DNA from: Beaufortia kweichowensis
Lineage: Eukaryota; Chordata; Actinopteri; Cypriniformes; Gastromyzontidae
Direction: 5' to 3'
Assembly: GCA_019155185.1 (NCBI GenBank)
Contig: CM032802.1
Coordinates: forward strand, 893,501-957,500
Length of the DNA: 64,000 bases
In this document: positions 13,168 through 26,790 of the stretch, piece by piece
How the letters are laid out: each line of letters begins with the position of its first letter
How positions within the stretch are numbered: position 1 is the stretch's first letter
Made by a program: the position numbers and the translations under genes
Notes under the pieces: generated by a model
What the model saw: only the letters and a program-made list of their open reading frames with translations
Database searches by the model: none
Told to the model about the DNA's origin: nothing

Positions 13168-14039
13168 AGTGGCCACAACAGAAGCAGATATTGATGGTTG
13201 TTTCCAGACTATTCAAAGCACTCAAGGGAGAAAATGACAAATGCTCTTTAAGAGCTGAAGATTTAAGAGCTTTTTCATCCAGTCCAGCTTACAAATAAAT
13301 CTCTGATGTTTTCATTGAACAGATCTGGAGAACATGATAAGCACCTGACAGAGACATGCTGTGTCTTCTCTTCTCTCTCGGTCATTGACAGCAGTCCTCA
13401 ATGCAGTGTTTCTAAAAACACCAAAACTTCACAAACAAAGACTCAAAAAATGTCTGTTTTCCCATGTTCCTGTTCTTATTGTATATGATTCATCAGTGCA
13501 TGTTGTCAAATATGATGTATGCCTTTATAATATTTCAATAAACTTGCTCAGGTTTTGAAATGTTTTTGCAGACGTTTCCACCAGAAAGAGAACAGGGAAA
13601 GAGTCTTCAGATATCATCTGGATCTGTTGTAAGTAATACAGATAATCTGAAACACTGATTAAAAAACTTGAGTACTTGAGTTAGTTTGAGTACTTGATTC
13701 GGATGGTCAACACAACTTCGAGTACCTTTTTGCTAACTCGTTTGACAATAAAAGCATATACTTTAGTAAGTGTTACGTTTTGGAAATTTGAACTTAAAAG
13801 TTCAGACATTTACACATTAGATATTTTCCAGTATAGATGCAGTTTAAAGAAAACATTTCCCTCATTTCCATCTTCACCAGTCTCTAAACATTATTTAGCT
13901 TAAAGTTAAATCTATTTTATTGCATCGTTTTCTATATATTACATCAGTATTTCTCAGCACATTAAAATAATGATTATTGTTTTATTCTCTCTCTTTCACT
14001 GTCTGTGCAGATGATCTATACCTGCTTCTCTGTGAATAA
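12471..14039. other. Mostly featureless; (CT)n at 13131-13164
   Basis: A pure (CT)17 lies at 13131-13164. A modestly GC-richer patch at about 12690-12800 (ctataaatcgatggattc) may be a regulatory block. Nothing else is supported. Confidence 0.55.
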
Positions 14040-14740
14040 ATCTACAGTCAGCTCTAATGGGTTTCTCCTGCTTCAATCCCATCATGCACTTCAGTACAAC
14101 GCTCCTGGAGAGTTTAATGACGTGCCGTCACAGGTTGGGTCTCATAATGGCAAGATTTTCCAGACTTTGTTCTTTTCAACATAACCTCCAGAATCTCATT
14201 AATTCTCACTTAATTGCCGTCGCTCGTGTGTTCGCCGTCTACCGACTGAACGCTGAGATAATATCGATTTTCAGGCAGAGAGATTCTTCATCCTGCTAAC
14301 AAGCATATGATCCCAATGTATTCTGGGTAATTAATCATTTACATACCCCGACTGTCACCTGTGAGGTCATCAGCCCACGCCCCGCCCGGATTCGCCTTAT
14401 TAAAATGCTAATCAACAAACCTCTGTGCGCTCTTTCTGCTTCAGGTCTCTTATTATCACGGCCTTTTACGTCCACTGGATATTTCTCCACGGGGTGCCAT
14501 GTGCGTGTCCCCGTCACCAAACCCCGGCGAGAGCCGAATTAAATGGCAGAAAGCAGAAAGGGAAATGAGGCTGTAAAAATTGGGGGAAGAGCCATTCATT
14601 TCCTCCAGACGAGCTCCCGCAGACCCGCAGAGAACCTGAGGCTCATTAGAGAAGATCCACATGGTTGTGTTCTCCGTGTTAGGGTGAGTCAAGTTTGAGA
14701 TGCCCTGAATCAAGCCGAAACACACAGAACTACTCAACCT
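14040..14740. other. Large candidate conserved noncoding block
   Basis: One of the longest repeat-free, GC-richer blocks here. Homeodomain-type words (attaattctcacttaattg, ggtaattaatcattt, ttaaaatgctaatc) alternate with CpG-rich stretches (gccgtcgctcgtg, gcccacgccccgcccggattcgcc, near 14374-14396). Short open frames lack recognised domains. Enhancer cluster is an inference. Confidence 0.4.
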
Positions 14741-15399
14741 TCAGCTGTCAATCACAGAGCGGTGGAGGTGGGGTTACAAATGTCTTACTAATTCAAAAAA
14801 CTAAATTCTTACATTGTAAATCGGAGTATGACAGAGGCATACTGACATTTTATCACACAATGTAAATCATGAAATGTAAACAGGTTGCATGACTTTAGCA
14901 GACGTGAATGATTTGATCTCTCATGTCTGTAAAACAAACGTAGTACACATGCTTTAAGATTTCTCAAATCTTTAACCCTAAATGTGAATAATATTAATAA
15001 TAATAGATTTGAGAGAGAGAGTGAGAGAGAGAGCGAGAGACAAATCATCAGCTAACATACAGTCAAACTCCCCTTTAAACGGTGACAACATCACTCAACA
15101 AGTCAATTCAATTGAAAATATTTTGCTTTTAGGGCTTAATTAACTAATCAAAAGCCAAGTATAAGATAGTAGAGTGTCATCATTCATGATACTGTAACCA
15201 TTCTGCAATCAGGGTTGCCAGGTCTATGTTTTCCCTGCAGAATTGAGCTACTTTTAAACTGTTGCTGCAGGATAGATTTTGATCAACAGCTGTCACTCTT
15301 AATGGAAGATGACATAATTGATGAAAACAGAGTGTGTTTTAATCATTACTAATATACTGTGATTTCCAAGAAATTGTGTGTAATGCATAACAGTGACTA
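14741..15399. other. No supported gene; short GA tract
   Basis: AT-rich sequence. An interrupted (GA)n lies at about 15010-15040. Confidence 0.5.
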
Positions 15400-15522
15400 A
15401 TGTAGAGTTACATGCATTTGGCAGACGCTTTAAGACAAAGCAACTTGCAGTGCATTCAATCTATGCTAGCGTTCATTTAATGCACAATACTCTACCAACT
15501 GAGCTACACAAACACATTTTAT
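15400..15522 (-). mobile_element. tRNA-derived SINE fragment (antisense)
   Basis: Reading the - strand: gtgtagctcagttggtagag (tRNA A-box-like head) leads through a diverged middle to a tail with agcgtctgccaaatgca-like sequence (here gtctgccaaatgcatg). The + strand shows ggcagacgctttaagacaaagc. The same tail recurs at 18180, 31160, 40300 and 40920. Confidence 0.65.
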
Positions 15523-15843
15523 TTCAGGTACAGGAGTGGCATATTTTAAGTTGTGGGCTGGATCCCAAATTAAACAAATCTGGCAACCCTGTCTGCAGTC
15601 ATATTAAACAAGTCTGAAAACATGAATCCCTAATAGAGTTATGAACGATTTATGTCTCAGTTTTCTTTTTAAACAGTTTTACTAAATTGTTTTTCATGCT
15701 ACATCACTAATTACTGAAAACAGTATTGGAAAAATCTCTTTGGGCTCTAGCTTCATAGTTTTTTTCTCTGTGTAAGGATGGTACAAATGATCTGTTTGTT
15801 TAGTCACAGAAATGAAAAATGCAGAATTTCTTCTGGTTACTAA

Positions 15844-15846
<3 letters not shown>

Positions 15847-15899
<53 letters not shown>

Positions 15900-15957
15900 C
15901 TCTCTCTCTCTCTGTGTCTCTCTCTCTCTCTCTGTGTGTGTCTCTCTCTGTGTGTGT

Positions 15958-16050
<93 letters not shown>
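15847..16050. repeat. (CT)n array with TGTG interruptions
   Basis: About 200 bp of ctctct with several ctgtgtgtgtc blocks in the middle. It ends in ctctcagtag, a decoy splice-acceptor shape on the + strand. Confidence 0.98.
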
Positions 16051-16051
<1 letters not shown>

Positions 16052-16059
16052 AGGCGTCT

Positions 16060-16330
16060 GAGCAGGCTGTACTCTGGGTGGCAGTGAGCTCAGCTGATGA
16101 TTACTGTTTTCTTGCAGAAAAACAGCAGAAACGCTGCCAGTAATTGCAGATGAAATCCCCCGGCAGTCATGCGGTGAATATAAGCGTTTCAAAAACACTG
16201 TTTAAGTGAACATGATTCCTCCTATTACACAATCTCTCTTAATGCGAGTGAAGCTAAATGTGTTGAGCTGTCAGACGGGTAGAAGGAAACATATTAGCCT
16301 GAATGATTCATGGTATGTGAATGAAGTTAA
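16060..16330. other. Candidate conserved noncoding block
   Basis: A repeat-free block with gctgccagtaattgcagatg, cccccggcagtcatgcggtg and catattagcctgaatgattcatgg. Evidence is texture only. Confidence 0.28.
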
Positions 16331-16397
16331 CTGAAAGCTGCATGATGATGATGATGTGTGTGTTTCTATGATTAATTAGCATGTTGTTGGTTTCCAG

Positions 16398-16398
<1 letters not shown>

Positions 16399-16431
<33 letters not shown>
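16399..16431. repeat. (TG)n microsatellite
   Basis: About sixteen pure tg units. Confidence 0.97.
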
Positions 16432-16433
<2 letters not shown>

Positions 16434-17269
16434 CTTGTTGACTAGTAAAGAAAAGATTCAAACATTTTAGTGCTTTTTTGAATTAAAAACACATTTATTA
16501 CGAGACTACGCCTAATCATATATAGTTGCGTCCCAACAGTTTTAGTATTTAATAAGAGTTTGAAATTGTTAAGAAAAATTAATTATTTATACAGGCATGA
16601 GCCATTAATTGTCTCTATTAAAAAATAGCATAATTATGACTTATTTTTAATGAGAACTCATCATTAAAATCTCAAAGTTTAATAGTCTTCTTTCACATCT
16701 CATGACCATTAGGAAACATTTATCTTCACATGCTTGATATTTTACATGCATTTTTTTAAAATGCATGTAAACTAATATTTTTCAGATGTCTGGACTTTAT
16801 CAGCAGGGGTTTATGAAGTAAAAGAGATGGTTCAATATATTGTTATTAAATACATCCTTTGAGAATTGTCAGAAAATGTCACACTGCAATTGGTTTTCTA
16901 ACCTGTTAAAGTCTGTCTGTTAAACTCATTTGATCTTTTTAACATAACATTTCTCTTAGCGAAATCATTTCAGTGATTTTACATTCTGATTACAGATCTT
17001 TACCTGCACTGATGGAGACCAGAAACATGTATTAGGATTTTATTGTCATGTTGACTTTCATATTTCACTTTTTGAGGTTTTTTGAGAAAAGTAAATTTGT
17101 TTTACTTGAATTTATGTAAATAGTTTGAGTAAAACAGTTCTCTGTACAGACTGCTGTGTGTTTAAATGAAGGACAGATTATTTACTCCTGAATGCCATTG
17201 TGCACATGCTCTCTGAACACAGATTGTTTCTGATATACAGCAGAAATTAGAGCGGACAAAATATCTCTG
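16432..17269. other. No supported feature
   Basis: AT-rich sequence. A palindromic word tacatgcatttttttaaaatgcatgta lies near 16743. Confidence 0.5.
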
Positions 17270-17610
17270 CAGGAAACAGACGAACAGAAACAGCAAAGTG
17301 CATTATTTATCACAAGAAACATTCACCAGCAAATAAAAAATGGATGGAAAGCCTCCCTGCCTTTATCCTTTGAAAAGCAGATGTTCCCGCTGTATGCTCA
17401 CGAGATTAAAAATAGATTTTCATTAATACCGGCCCTGACAATATTCATCTCATCAGCCGTGAGGATGATGGAGCGATAGACTTTCTCTCTCTTGTTCTGA
17501 AATCAGGTCTTGCCTCTTTAAACGGTCAAAATACTCTGAGAAAATAAAACGATGATAAATGAAGAAATGGATCGCTGACCCCACAGCACATGAAAAACTA
17601 TTTCTCAGCG
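17270..17610. other. Candidate conserved noncoding block
   Basis: A repeat-free block with ctgcctttatcctttgaaaag, cacgagattaaaaatagatt (MEF2-like ctaaaaatag variant), cattaataccggccctgac and catctcatcagccg. Open frames on the - strand have no recognised family. Confidence 0.38.
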
Positions 17611-17914
17611 ATTTATAAAAATGGGCCAAACTGTGTGGAAACAACACTGTACTGTACAAAACAAGATGAACTGTGTGTGTATTTGTGCTTTAAGAGCTTT
17701 TATGGGCATTTCCCTCAGAATGATGAAAGGTCTTCACAAATATAGAGTATAGAAAGGCTACAGGACGAGTATTCATTAAATATGAACTGTTTGGTAAATA
17801 CTATCATGACGTATAAATACTTGAAAATGTACATTTTAATATTTGTTGCATGACAGTAATGCAAAAGTGTTCCACGAGTTCACGCTTACATATAATTAAC
17901 TGGGGTATAGTAAT

Positions 17915-18112
17915 GCGTATTTGGCGTGCTGTCCGGGGAAGGGCTCCGAGCTCGGGAACAGACCCCTCCTCGAAGTGAGGAGATGGGGTGGTGGAGGGAT
18001 GCTGGTAACCGTCAAAGTGGGTAGAGGTAAGATGGCTGTATTTATCCTCTTGGTGTTGGTTAACTTGATTGCGAACTTTGTTAATAAAACATCATTTCAT
18101 GTAAAGTCATAA
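17915..18112 (+). other. Unclassified G-rich segment next to a SINE
   Basis: A G-rich island (gtccggggaagggctccgag, ctcctcgaagtgaggag, gatggggtggtggaggg) unlike its AT-rich surroundings. It holds an open frame of 63 codons with a hydrophobic end (VFILLVLVNLIANF), which is not a recognised family. It abuts a SINE on its right and could be part of a larger composite repeat. Confidence 0.35.
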
Positions 18113-18114
18113 TA

Positions 18115-18245
18115 ATGTTGTGATGTGAGAAACACCAAGGTCATGGGTTTAATCCCAGGGATTGAAAATACAAAAAATTTATAATGTAGAGCACTGCAAG
18201 TCACTTTGGATAAAAGCGTCTGCCAAATGCATAAATGTAAATCTT
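18115..18245 (+). mobile_element. tRNA-derived SINE (sense, 5'-truncated)
   Basis: Contains a tRNA B-box-like word, catgggtttaatcccaggg, then the family tail gcactgcaagtcactttgg, ataaaagcgtctgccaaatg and cataaatgtaaat. The A-box half is missing or decayed. It is not a tRNA gene because no cloverleaf can be completed. Confidence 0.75.
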
Positions 18246-18959
18246 TTTCTTTTGGTGCCTGACAGAAATGTGTAAATATTTTACATGGTGGCTAATTTTG
18301 TACGATCACATTCGTCTTAGTATTGATTTGGAGTCTCCCCAGTGACATTAGGGTTTGGGGCTTGTAGCTTTTTTCCTAATAATCATATGATTTTGTATGA
18401 CCTACATTGTACGGATTCCTGTGAGATCAGGTCGATAGCACTATTACTGAGTTAAGAATGAGAAAACGCAAAGCTTTACCCAACAATTCTAAATGAAAGC
18501 GAGAGACTGAAGGCCAAAAGCATCTGGAGGCTTCCTGAAGCAAAAGCAAAGGATCAATAATCTAAATGTCAAGACAGAGGCGAGAAATTAAAGCACACCC
18601 ACAATCTCATCTCAGACGTGTGTTTAATCACTGTCTGTACGGCAGATAAATGATCACAGCACTGAAGATCCTCCTCAATCCCATAATGCATCAGTTGTAA
18701 CCCATGTTAATGAACCAAAGAAACATTCCCAAGACAATCCCAGAATTCATTGATTAGAAATGTGATTTATTCAATATCTAAAATTGCATGTGTTAAACTC
18801 ATTCAAGACTCCTAAAAGTTTGAATGTTTTTACAAATAAAATGAAATAAAAGAAATGCAAAAAATATATTTCCAATAATTCTTGTGTGGTTGTCTTTTGA
18901 GTATTTTTCTTTTTGTTCAACTTCAATATTTTCTTTCTAGATCTGTCAAATATCTGAAG
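18246..18959. other. No supported feature
   Basis: AT-rich sequence without recognised repeats or exons. Confidence 0.5.
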
Positions 18960-19270
18960 CAGCGGTTTAAAGCAGGTACATTAGATTCACTATTGAAATG
19001 TTAAAGCCAGTGTGATTGAAAGGCTGTTTAATTGAATTATACACTGGGCGGTACGGTTAATCATTGCTTTACATTCAGACATCATAATGACCGGGCTGAT
19101 ATGTTAATTCACTGGATCTCACAGCGAGAGTTCAAGCCGTGTTAAACCTCTGAAAGACCCCGACAGAGATGTTTCTTTTCTTTCCGTCTGATTCACGCTC
19201 ATTACGTCCAGCGCATGTTAACCGTGAGGCAGCACATTAGATGTGCTCGAGCTGTTTGTCACCATCACTA
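18960..19270. other. Candidate conserved noncoding block
   Basis: A repeat-free block with clustered homeodomain-like words (gtttaattgaattatac, cggttaatcattgc, gatatgttaattcac) and CpG pieces (ggcggtacgg, gaccgggctg). No coding frame. Confidence 0.38.
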
Positions 19271-19429
19271 ATTCTCTCTTAAATTAAACCTTTTAGCATG
19301 ATCATGTAAATGTGTTTCACTAATGCAACAGCTGTACGGTGATTTAAATAAGGTTTGGATGAATGCAGTTTGGGGTGGGATGGTAAACCAAATACTAATA
19401 CTTTTCTTCACTTTATTTTAAGATACTGC

Positions 19430-19895
19430 CAAGGTAAACTATTTTATTTGTTTTTTTAATTCTACAACAGATTTGCACAGATTTTCACAGCCCTTCTAAT
19501 AGTATTTACTATAGTAAACTGTAGTAAAATTCCTAGATACACAGCATTGTGTTTTTGAACTTTACCATAGTAAAATTTACTTTTACCATAAAATTCACCA
19601 CACTAAAAATACACTTTATACAGCATTTACTAGTTTATTAATTGACAATAGTTGATAGAAGTTTACAGATTATTGTAATATACTGTAGTATACAACAATT
19701 TACTATGGTAAATATTAAAGTATACAACAGTATTTACTACGATTCATCAATTTACTATAGTTAATGCTACAGAATACTATAGTATACATTACCAAATTGT
19801 AGAAATAACTATAATATACAGTACTACTGTACACTGTAATTTACCACAGTTTACTACAGTAATCCCTGAAGTATACTGCAGTATTTTTTTAATGT
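19430..19895. repeat. TACTGTAGTA-palindrome cluster R4, copy 1
   Basis: A dense series of short near-palindromes (tttactatagtaaac, actgtagtaaaa, accatagtaaaa, tactatggtaaat, gaatactatagtatac, tttactacagtaa). Similar clusters lie at 24510-24770 and 53300-53590. Probably a decayed foldback or MITE family. Confidence 0.6.
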
Positions 19896-19976
19896 GGGCT
19901 GGAACACAAATAATTCATTAAAGTTTTAGCCATCGCCTGACATCGCTAATTACAATATCCTCATTTATTAATATGA

Positions 19977-21729
<1,753 letters not shown>

Positions 21730-22280
21730 TCAGATTCTTGGCCAAACACAAGCGAGCCCTTTGGCAGTTATTCAACACAACAAACCCTCTCACAAACACA
21801 CAACCAGCTCTCATTAATGTTAAACATTAGCGTAAATGTTAACACTATCTACAAATGTGATCTGTTTCCATGACGACAGCTAGCCACAGCCGAGCAGCAA
21901 CACGTACCAGTCTCGGCCTGGGGGCGAAGCGTTCGTGAGGGCACATCCGTCCATCTCAACACACGTCTGAGAAGAATCCAGATCAACGGCTTTGTGCGCC
22001 CGCGTGTGTTTAAGGGTCAAGGGCTTTGACCCGCCTTTAAACCGGGTGGCGTATCCAAATGTCTCCCGGAGCAAAAATGACAAAGATTAACTGTCGCTCT
22101 GAGTCCTGTGCGTGTATCATAATGAATGCGGCCTCACTCCCCACGAGTCACGGCCGGCTCGGGCCATGACAGCACATTGATGGAATTGCCATTTAGCGGT
22201 CGGATACATGGAGATGAGACGCGCTAAAGACGAGACGACCGAATTTAGAGACGCTTCGTTTGCATGAATTCCTTAAAGAG
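21730..22280. other. Candidate conserved noncoding block
   Basis: A long, repeat-free, CpG-bearing block (ctcggcctgggggcgaagcg, cccgcctttaaaccgggtgg, gagtcacggccggctcggg, ttgccatttagcggtcgg). A 67-codon open frame on the - strand has no recognised family. Confidence 0.4.
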
Positions 22281-23509
22281 ATTTCTGGGATGACAGGCTG
22301 TGTGCTGTTTGCTGAATGCTAAAGACCCACTGACATCTGGAGATTTGGGTTTCGGTTTCAACACGACTCGTCTGAATAACCGCAAAAGAAACATTCTGTG
22401 TGTAGGAGAAAGACGGGGAATATTTTAACAAAGTATAACTTTGTTTGTCACCCTTATGTTGGTCCAAACCTATATGATTTGGCATGTTATATATAAAACT
22501 AAACTAAATACTTTGCAGAATCTTTTCCATAATGAATTATAACCAAGAGACAAAATATTTCATGTTTTAATGAAGCTCTTATACAAAAGCCACATGAATT
22601 TCAGATGAGAGAGAGTAAAGACAGACTCTTTATTTAGTCGTTTTTGAAAGTTTTTTTTACAAGAAACTAAAGAAACAAAATAGAAAAAAAATCAGCTTAA
22701 AGTCCAGCATACATCAGTGTAAAAGCAGCACATTGACTGTATGAGAGTGCACTGGTGTTACGGGTGAACGGGATTGTGGGTAAAGACATTTTTACTCATT
22801 TTAAAGTGCTCAGCGGTACGCCTAAGTCTCTGAGAATAAAGGATTGCCGCCGCCCCCCCACCTGCGAGGAGGTCGACCAAATCCATCTATTGTGCATGGA
22901 TTAAAAGAGAGAGAGACTTCCTCTAAACGCCCACACCACCAGAGTCACAGCGCTGAGACGGGTTTGGTCATCCAGCATCCATCAATACAGTTAAACAACA
23001 TCTTCTGTCGTCTGACGCCCACTACACATCCAATAAAATGAGTTTTATTAATAAATGTGACATCACGGCTGTCAGCCAATCCAAACGATGGAATGGGTCA
23101 CCGCACCTTGAGCAGAGAAATGATGTAACCAAATATTTTGTTCCATCAAAAAAAGTACTTTTAATTGAACATGTACAGTACTATAATATTCAATTTCCAA
23201 ACATAAAACATGAATTACTACTTTAACTCTGGTTATTTAAGTGTAACTAAATTTGCTTTTCTTTCATCTGCATTTAATTTGTTGTTCAGTTTTGTATCAA
23301 ACAAGGTTTTTTGCAACTACCTTTAAAAACAAAATGAATGAAAGTCAAACACACATTAGTGTCTTATTCTTCAAGAAGGTGAAGATATATTTTTACAATG
23401 ACACTAATGATATTTCTTATATATGTTAAGGATAATAATATCCATTAAACAGCACATAATTTCTCTGTCAGGGCTGAAAGTTAAAACACTAACACAATAC
23501 AAAGCTGTT
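22281..23509. other. No supported gene
   Basis: AT-rich apart from a short GC-rich piece at about 22845-22880 (gattgccgccgccccccc, acctgcgaggaggtcg). Open frames at 22844-23226 are unrelated to known families as far as I can tell. Confidence 0.45.
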
Positions 23510-23518
23510 TAAAGAGGA

Positions 23519-23560
23519 CCAATAGGATATTAGGGGGCGGGGCCATAGATATATAAATAC
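23519..23560 (+). promoter_or_regulatory. CCAAT, GC-box and TATA words in promoter order
   Basis: CCAATAGG at 23519-23526, gggggcggggcc at 23533-23544 and TATAAATA at 23552-23559 lie within 42 bp in a plausible order, but the spacing is much tighter than in a normal promoter. No exon is recognised downstream. Chance is quite possible. Confidence 0.2.
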
Positions 23561-23729
23561 ATAAATGCCTCATATTGTCTATTTCTATGCTGTTATATGC
23601 AAATTGTCCACCGTATTAACAGTCAAAGCCAAAAAAGTTGACAACATATCACTGTTATATCTTGAAATGTGTGTAGCACACGTTTGACAAACCTTACACG
23701 TCAACAGACATCACATCAATTTTTCACTC

Positions 23730-23965
23730 CGGCATTAACGTTTCCTCAATATTTTCTGCTTTAAATCAGAGTTCTACTCTCAGAGGACATAAAAGCAGGA
23801 TTTTCTGCCATCCCTGAAGAATTATATTGAAGAATTAATTTAATTTAGGACGGGCTCTTCTCTGGCCGCTGATAAAGCGTGTGAAAAGCTTACAATCCTT
23901 TTCTTTAATACACTTCATTTATTCGCTCTTCCTCATGAACAAATTTATTTTCATTTGCTGTTGAT
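23730..23965. other. Candidate conserved noncoding block
   Basis: A repeat-free block with ggacgggctcttctctggccg, ctgataaagcgtgtgaaaagc and gaacaaatttattttcatttgc. Evidence is texture only. Confidence 0.3.
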
Positions 23966-24509
23966 CTCAATACTTTGTCTAACAGTAAAGTGCTTATTCT
24001 TTAAAGTTAAACCATGTTGTCTGATGAATCCGCAGTTCGGTTCTGTATTATACGGCACATAAGAAGTTGCTGCTTTCACAGTTTATTCAAACCTCCTTTA
24101 GAAGAAGACAATGTGTCTCTATATAAACACAGATTATATGCGTTTGCAATAGATCAGTATTATAATAAATAAAGATGTTTCATTAAAAACAAAAACATTC
24201 AGTAGATGGACGACGTTTCCATTTGAAAAAACCCTGAATGAGTCAAACACAAGCAGTTATCCTGAAGATCTCCAGTTTGCCTAAATAAAATATCTCAAGA
24301 CATTTGAAAAGCATACTGTACACAGCTCACATCCGTTCAGCCGTCAGTGCTCTGGATGATATTACAGCACAGACGCTTTCACACATCACACAGAATGAAG
24401 AATGAGAGATGAGCAATTTGTCGGGCTGGATGTGAAGAAACTCCATTATACAAACCACATCTGAACATCTGAAGGCCAAAGCTGAGACACGATCTCATAA
24501 AGGAACAAA

Positions 24510-24770
24510 AATACTGTAGTGATACTGTAGTAAAGTAGGCAAATACCATAGTACTGAACCATTCCCATATTCATGCTGAAAGATAAATCAGTGCATTATA
24601 TCATGACAATATACAGTATTAACGTCCTACCATTCTACAGAATCACTCCCAAAAAATACTATGGTAATATACTATGGTACTTTATACATGCACTGAATGA
24701 TTCCCATATTTGTTCTTCAAAGTTCAAGCAATACTATAGTATTATACTATATGTTCAAAAAGCATGGTAA
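24510..24770. repeat. TACTGTAGTA-palindrome cluster R4, copy 2
   Basis: Contains aatactgtagtgatactgtag, ataccatagtactg, ctatggtaatatactatgg and aatactatagtattatac. Same texture as 19430-19895. Confidence 0.55.
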
Positions 24771-25194
24771 GAGTTTTTAAGATCAAATCTGACAAGTCAA
24801 ATAGTCTCTAACATTAATAATCTGGTGAACAACATCAGACTTCAGAGTTTCCACAAATGTAAACAGAGTAAATTCATCTGAAGTGTAAATATGACAGAAA
24901 GAGAGTTTGACATGAAACATCTGCTCCTGTATTACTTTGTTTCACATGGACGACAGACTTATTCACTCATTTAGAAGAAAAAGGCAGAAATGTGAAGATA
25001 AGACAGTCCAGATGTGCAAAAAAAGAATAAATAATACATAGAGAACATGTTTGCATGAGTAAATCATTAAAAGTGGGTTGCAAATGTAGTTTCATGATGA
25101 ATATCTACAGTACATCATCTATAATCTCTGCAGAAATGTGAAGTTTGTGTGGTCTGTGGCATCGAATCCTAAAGTAGACTGATACACATTTCAT

Positions 25195-25445
25195 TACATG
25201 TATGAATCTCATCTCATATGAATGCAGTTCTTACTTCCTGCCTGCCGGGTAAAGAGACAGAAATACTGCGGTAAACCCTCACTGGCCCTGAATGCCGTTT
25301 CTGAGACAAATTCATTTTCTCTGCCACCATCACTGACACCCTTAATGGCTTTTTGTGTTGTGAAGAGCAGAAAATTGGATTTGTTACCCAACTGAAGACA
25401 CAACCCGTGACTGTCTACACACACACACCGTTGATTCATTGATTT
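25195..25445. other. Candidate conserved noncoding block
   Basis: A repeat-free block on both sides of a motif pair that mimics a - strand exon (25283-25391). Joined to the chst8 exon it would hit a stop at the third codon, so it is not its next exon. Conservation as regulatory DNA is inferred. Confidence 0.3.
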
Positions 25446-26584
25446 ATTTATTCAGTCATTATTTGTTTTCCTCAAAAATGTGTCCAGGATCTATAAACCA
25501 TTTGCTCATAAATGTACATTTATATGGATTATTATGGGTTTCAGGCCAAAAAACAAACTCTCTCTCTCTCTTCTCATCTCATTTCTTCTCCTGTGATAAG
25601 ATTCAGTGTCTCTCTTTATCTCTCTTTTCATATTGTATTTTCTCTACTCTCTCGGGTTCACATCTATCTATCTTTGATCTCTCTCTCCCTCACGCACACA
25701 CAGACAAACACACACATTTTTGTGTTTTGTGTTGTGCAATAAAGATGCTGATGAACTTTAGACTGTTAATGGTGTTGGCCGTCTCTCTCTCTTACACATT
25801 TTCCACACTGATCTTTAGGACCGACCGTCTACACGTAATGAAATCTGATCTGTGATCAGACAGTAGTCAATATCTGCATTAGTTTCCATAGTAATGAGTG
25901 ACGTGCGAGTACATGAGTACAGCGCCCAGAAACTCACACAACATCAGTGCCAAACATCTGAGAAATGCTGGATATTCTTACATCAGTTAACATATATCAT
26001 GAGGTGTTTGACAGACACACGCGTGTCAGAAATAATAATGTTCACAGGTTCATTCGCATGTGTTCTGTCACACAACTGCAATTCAAACTGGAGGAGAAAC
26101 ACAAACACTCTCTCTCTCTTTTATCATCGGCGGTTTCAGTTTTAAGTCTGAAGGGAGATGCAAACCGAGTTTTATATTGCTAGAAATCTGCTCTGAAGAC
26201 AGTCCTTCTCATTTTGTGTTTCTCATGGGCACCTGTCACGCTGACAGACAGGTATCCTGACAGCAAACTGACAAGAGACTCGACAGACAGACTTTATAAA
26301 GTTTACCTGCCGTATTTCCTGAGAGACGCTTTTAAATCTGTCAAAACAAACTCAAATCAGACTGAAGTCTACACAAAAAACAACTTCAGCTTTAACAGGT
26401 GAACCCTGACAATTATTTCCAGCCTTTGTGTTATTTGTTTTATTAAAGTTTTTGCCCCAAACCTGCTATCATTTACAATCGTTAGTTTATCGGAATTCAT
26501 CTGTTGATGTAAGTGTTTATATTAGGTGTTTAGGTGTTTAAGTATATAAAGTGAACATTATTTTGGAGCAATGCAACAGCCGGT
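25446..26584. other. CT/CA-rich low-complexity and featureless sequence
   Basis: Interrupted ctctct and cacaca runs at about 25557-25725. The overlapping open frames here have skewed composition and no recognised family. Confidence 0.5.
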
Positions 26585-26790
26585 CCTACACTATTCTTCA
26601 TAATGCCATAGAAGAACTATGATTCTCTGAAAGGTTCCATAAAGAACCATTAACATATACAGAACAATGTTTTATATACAGAACTTTTTTTATGTTTTAC
26701 AGAAAAAAGTTGGAAAACTTCAATTATTTTTAAATGAACTTCAGTAAATGGTTCTTTTTTGGCATTGCTTTGAAGAACCTTTTGTAGCAG
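26585..26790. repeat. AAAGAACC-type repeat R2, copy 2
   Basis: Contains aatgccatagaagaac, ggttccataaagaaccatta, aatggttctttttt and tgaagaaccttttg, in the same palindromic style as 10258-10500. Confidence 0.6.

Noticed and set aside
18130..18160. tRNA gene suggested by a B-box-like word
   Set aside because: No acceptor stem or anticodon arm can be built; the sequence continues into a SINE tail.
25283..25391. A - strand exon-like segment (acceptor cttcag, donor gtgagg) as the next chst8 exon
   Set aside because: The chst8 exon ends in phase 1; joining gives G+TT, GGG, TAA, an immediate stop. The sequence also lacks stem-like features.
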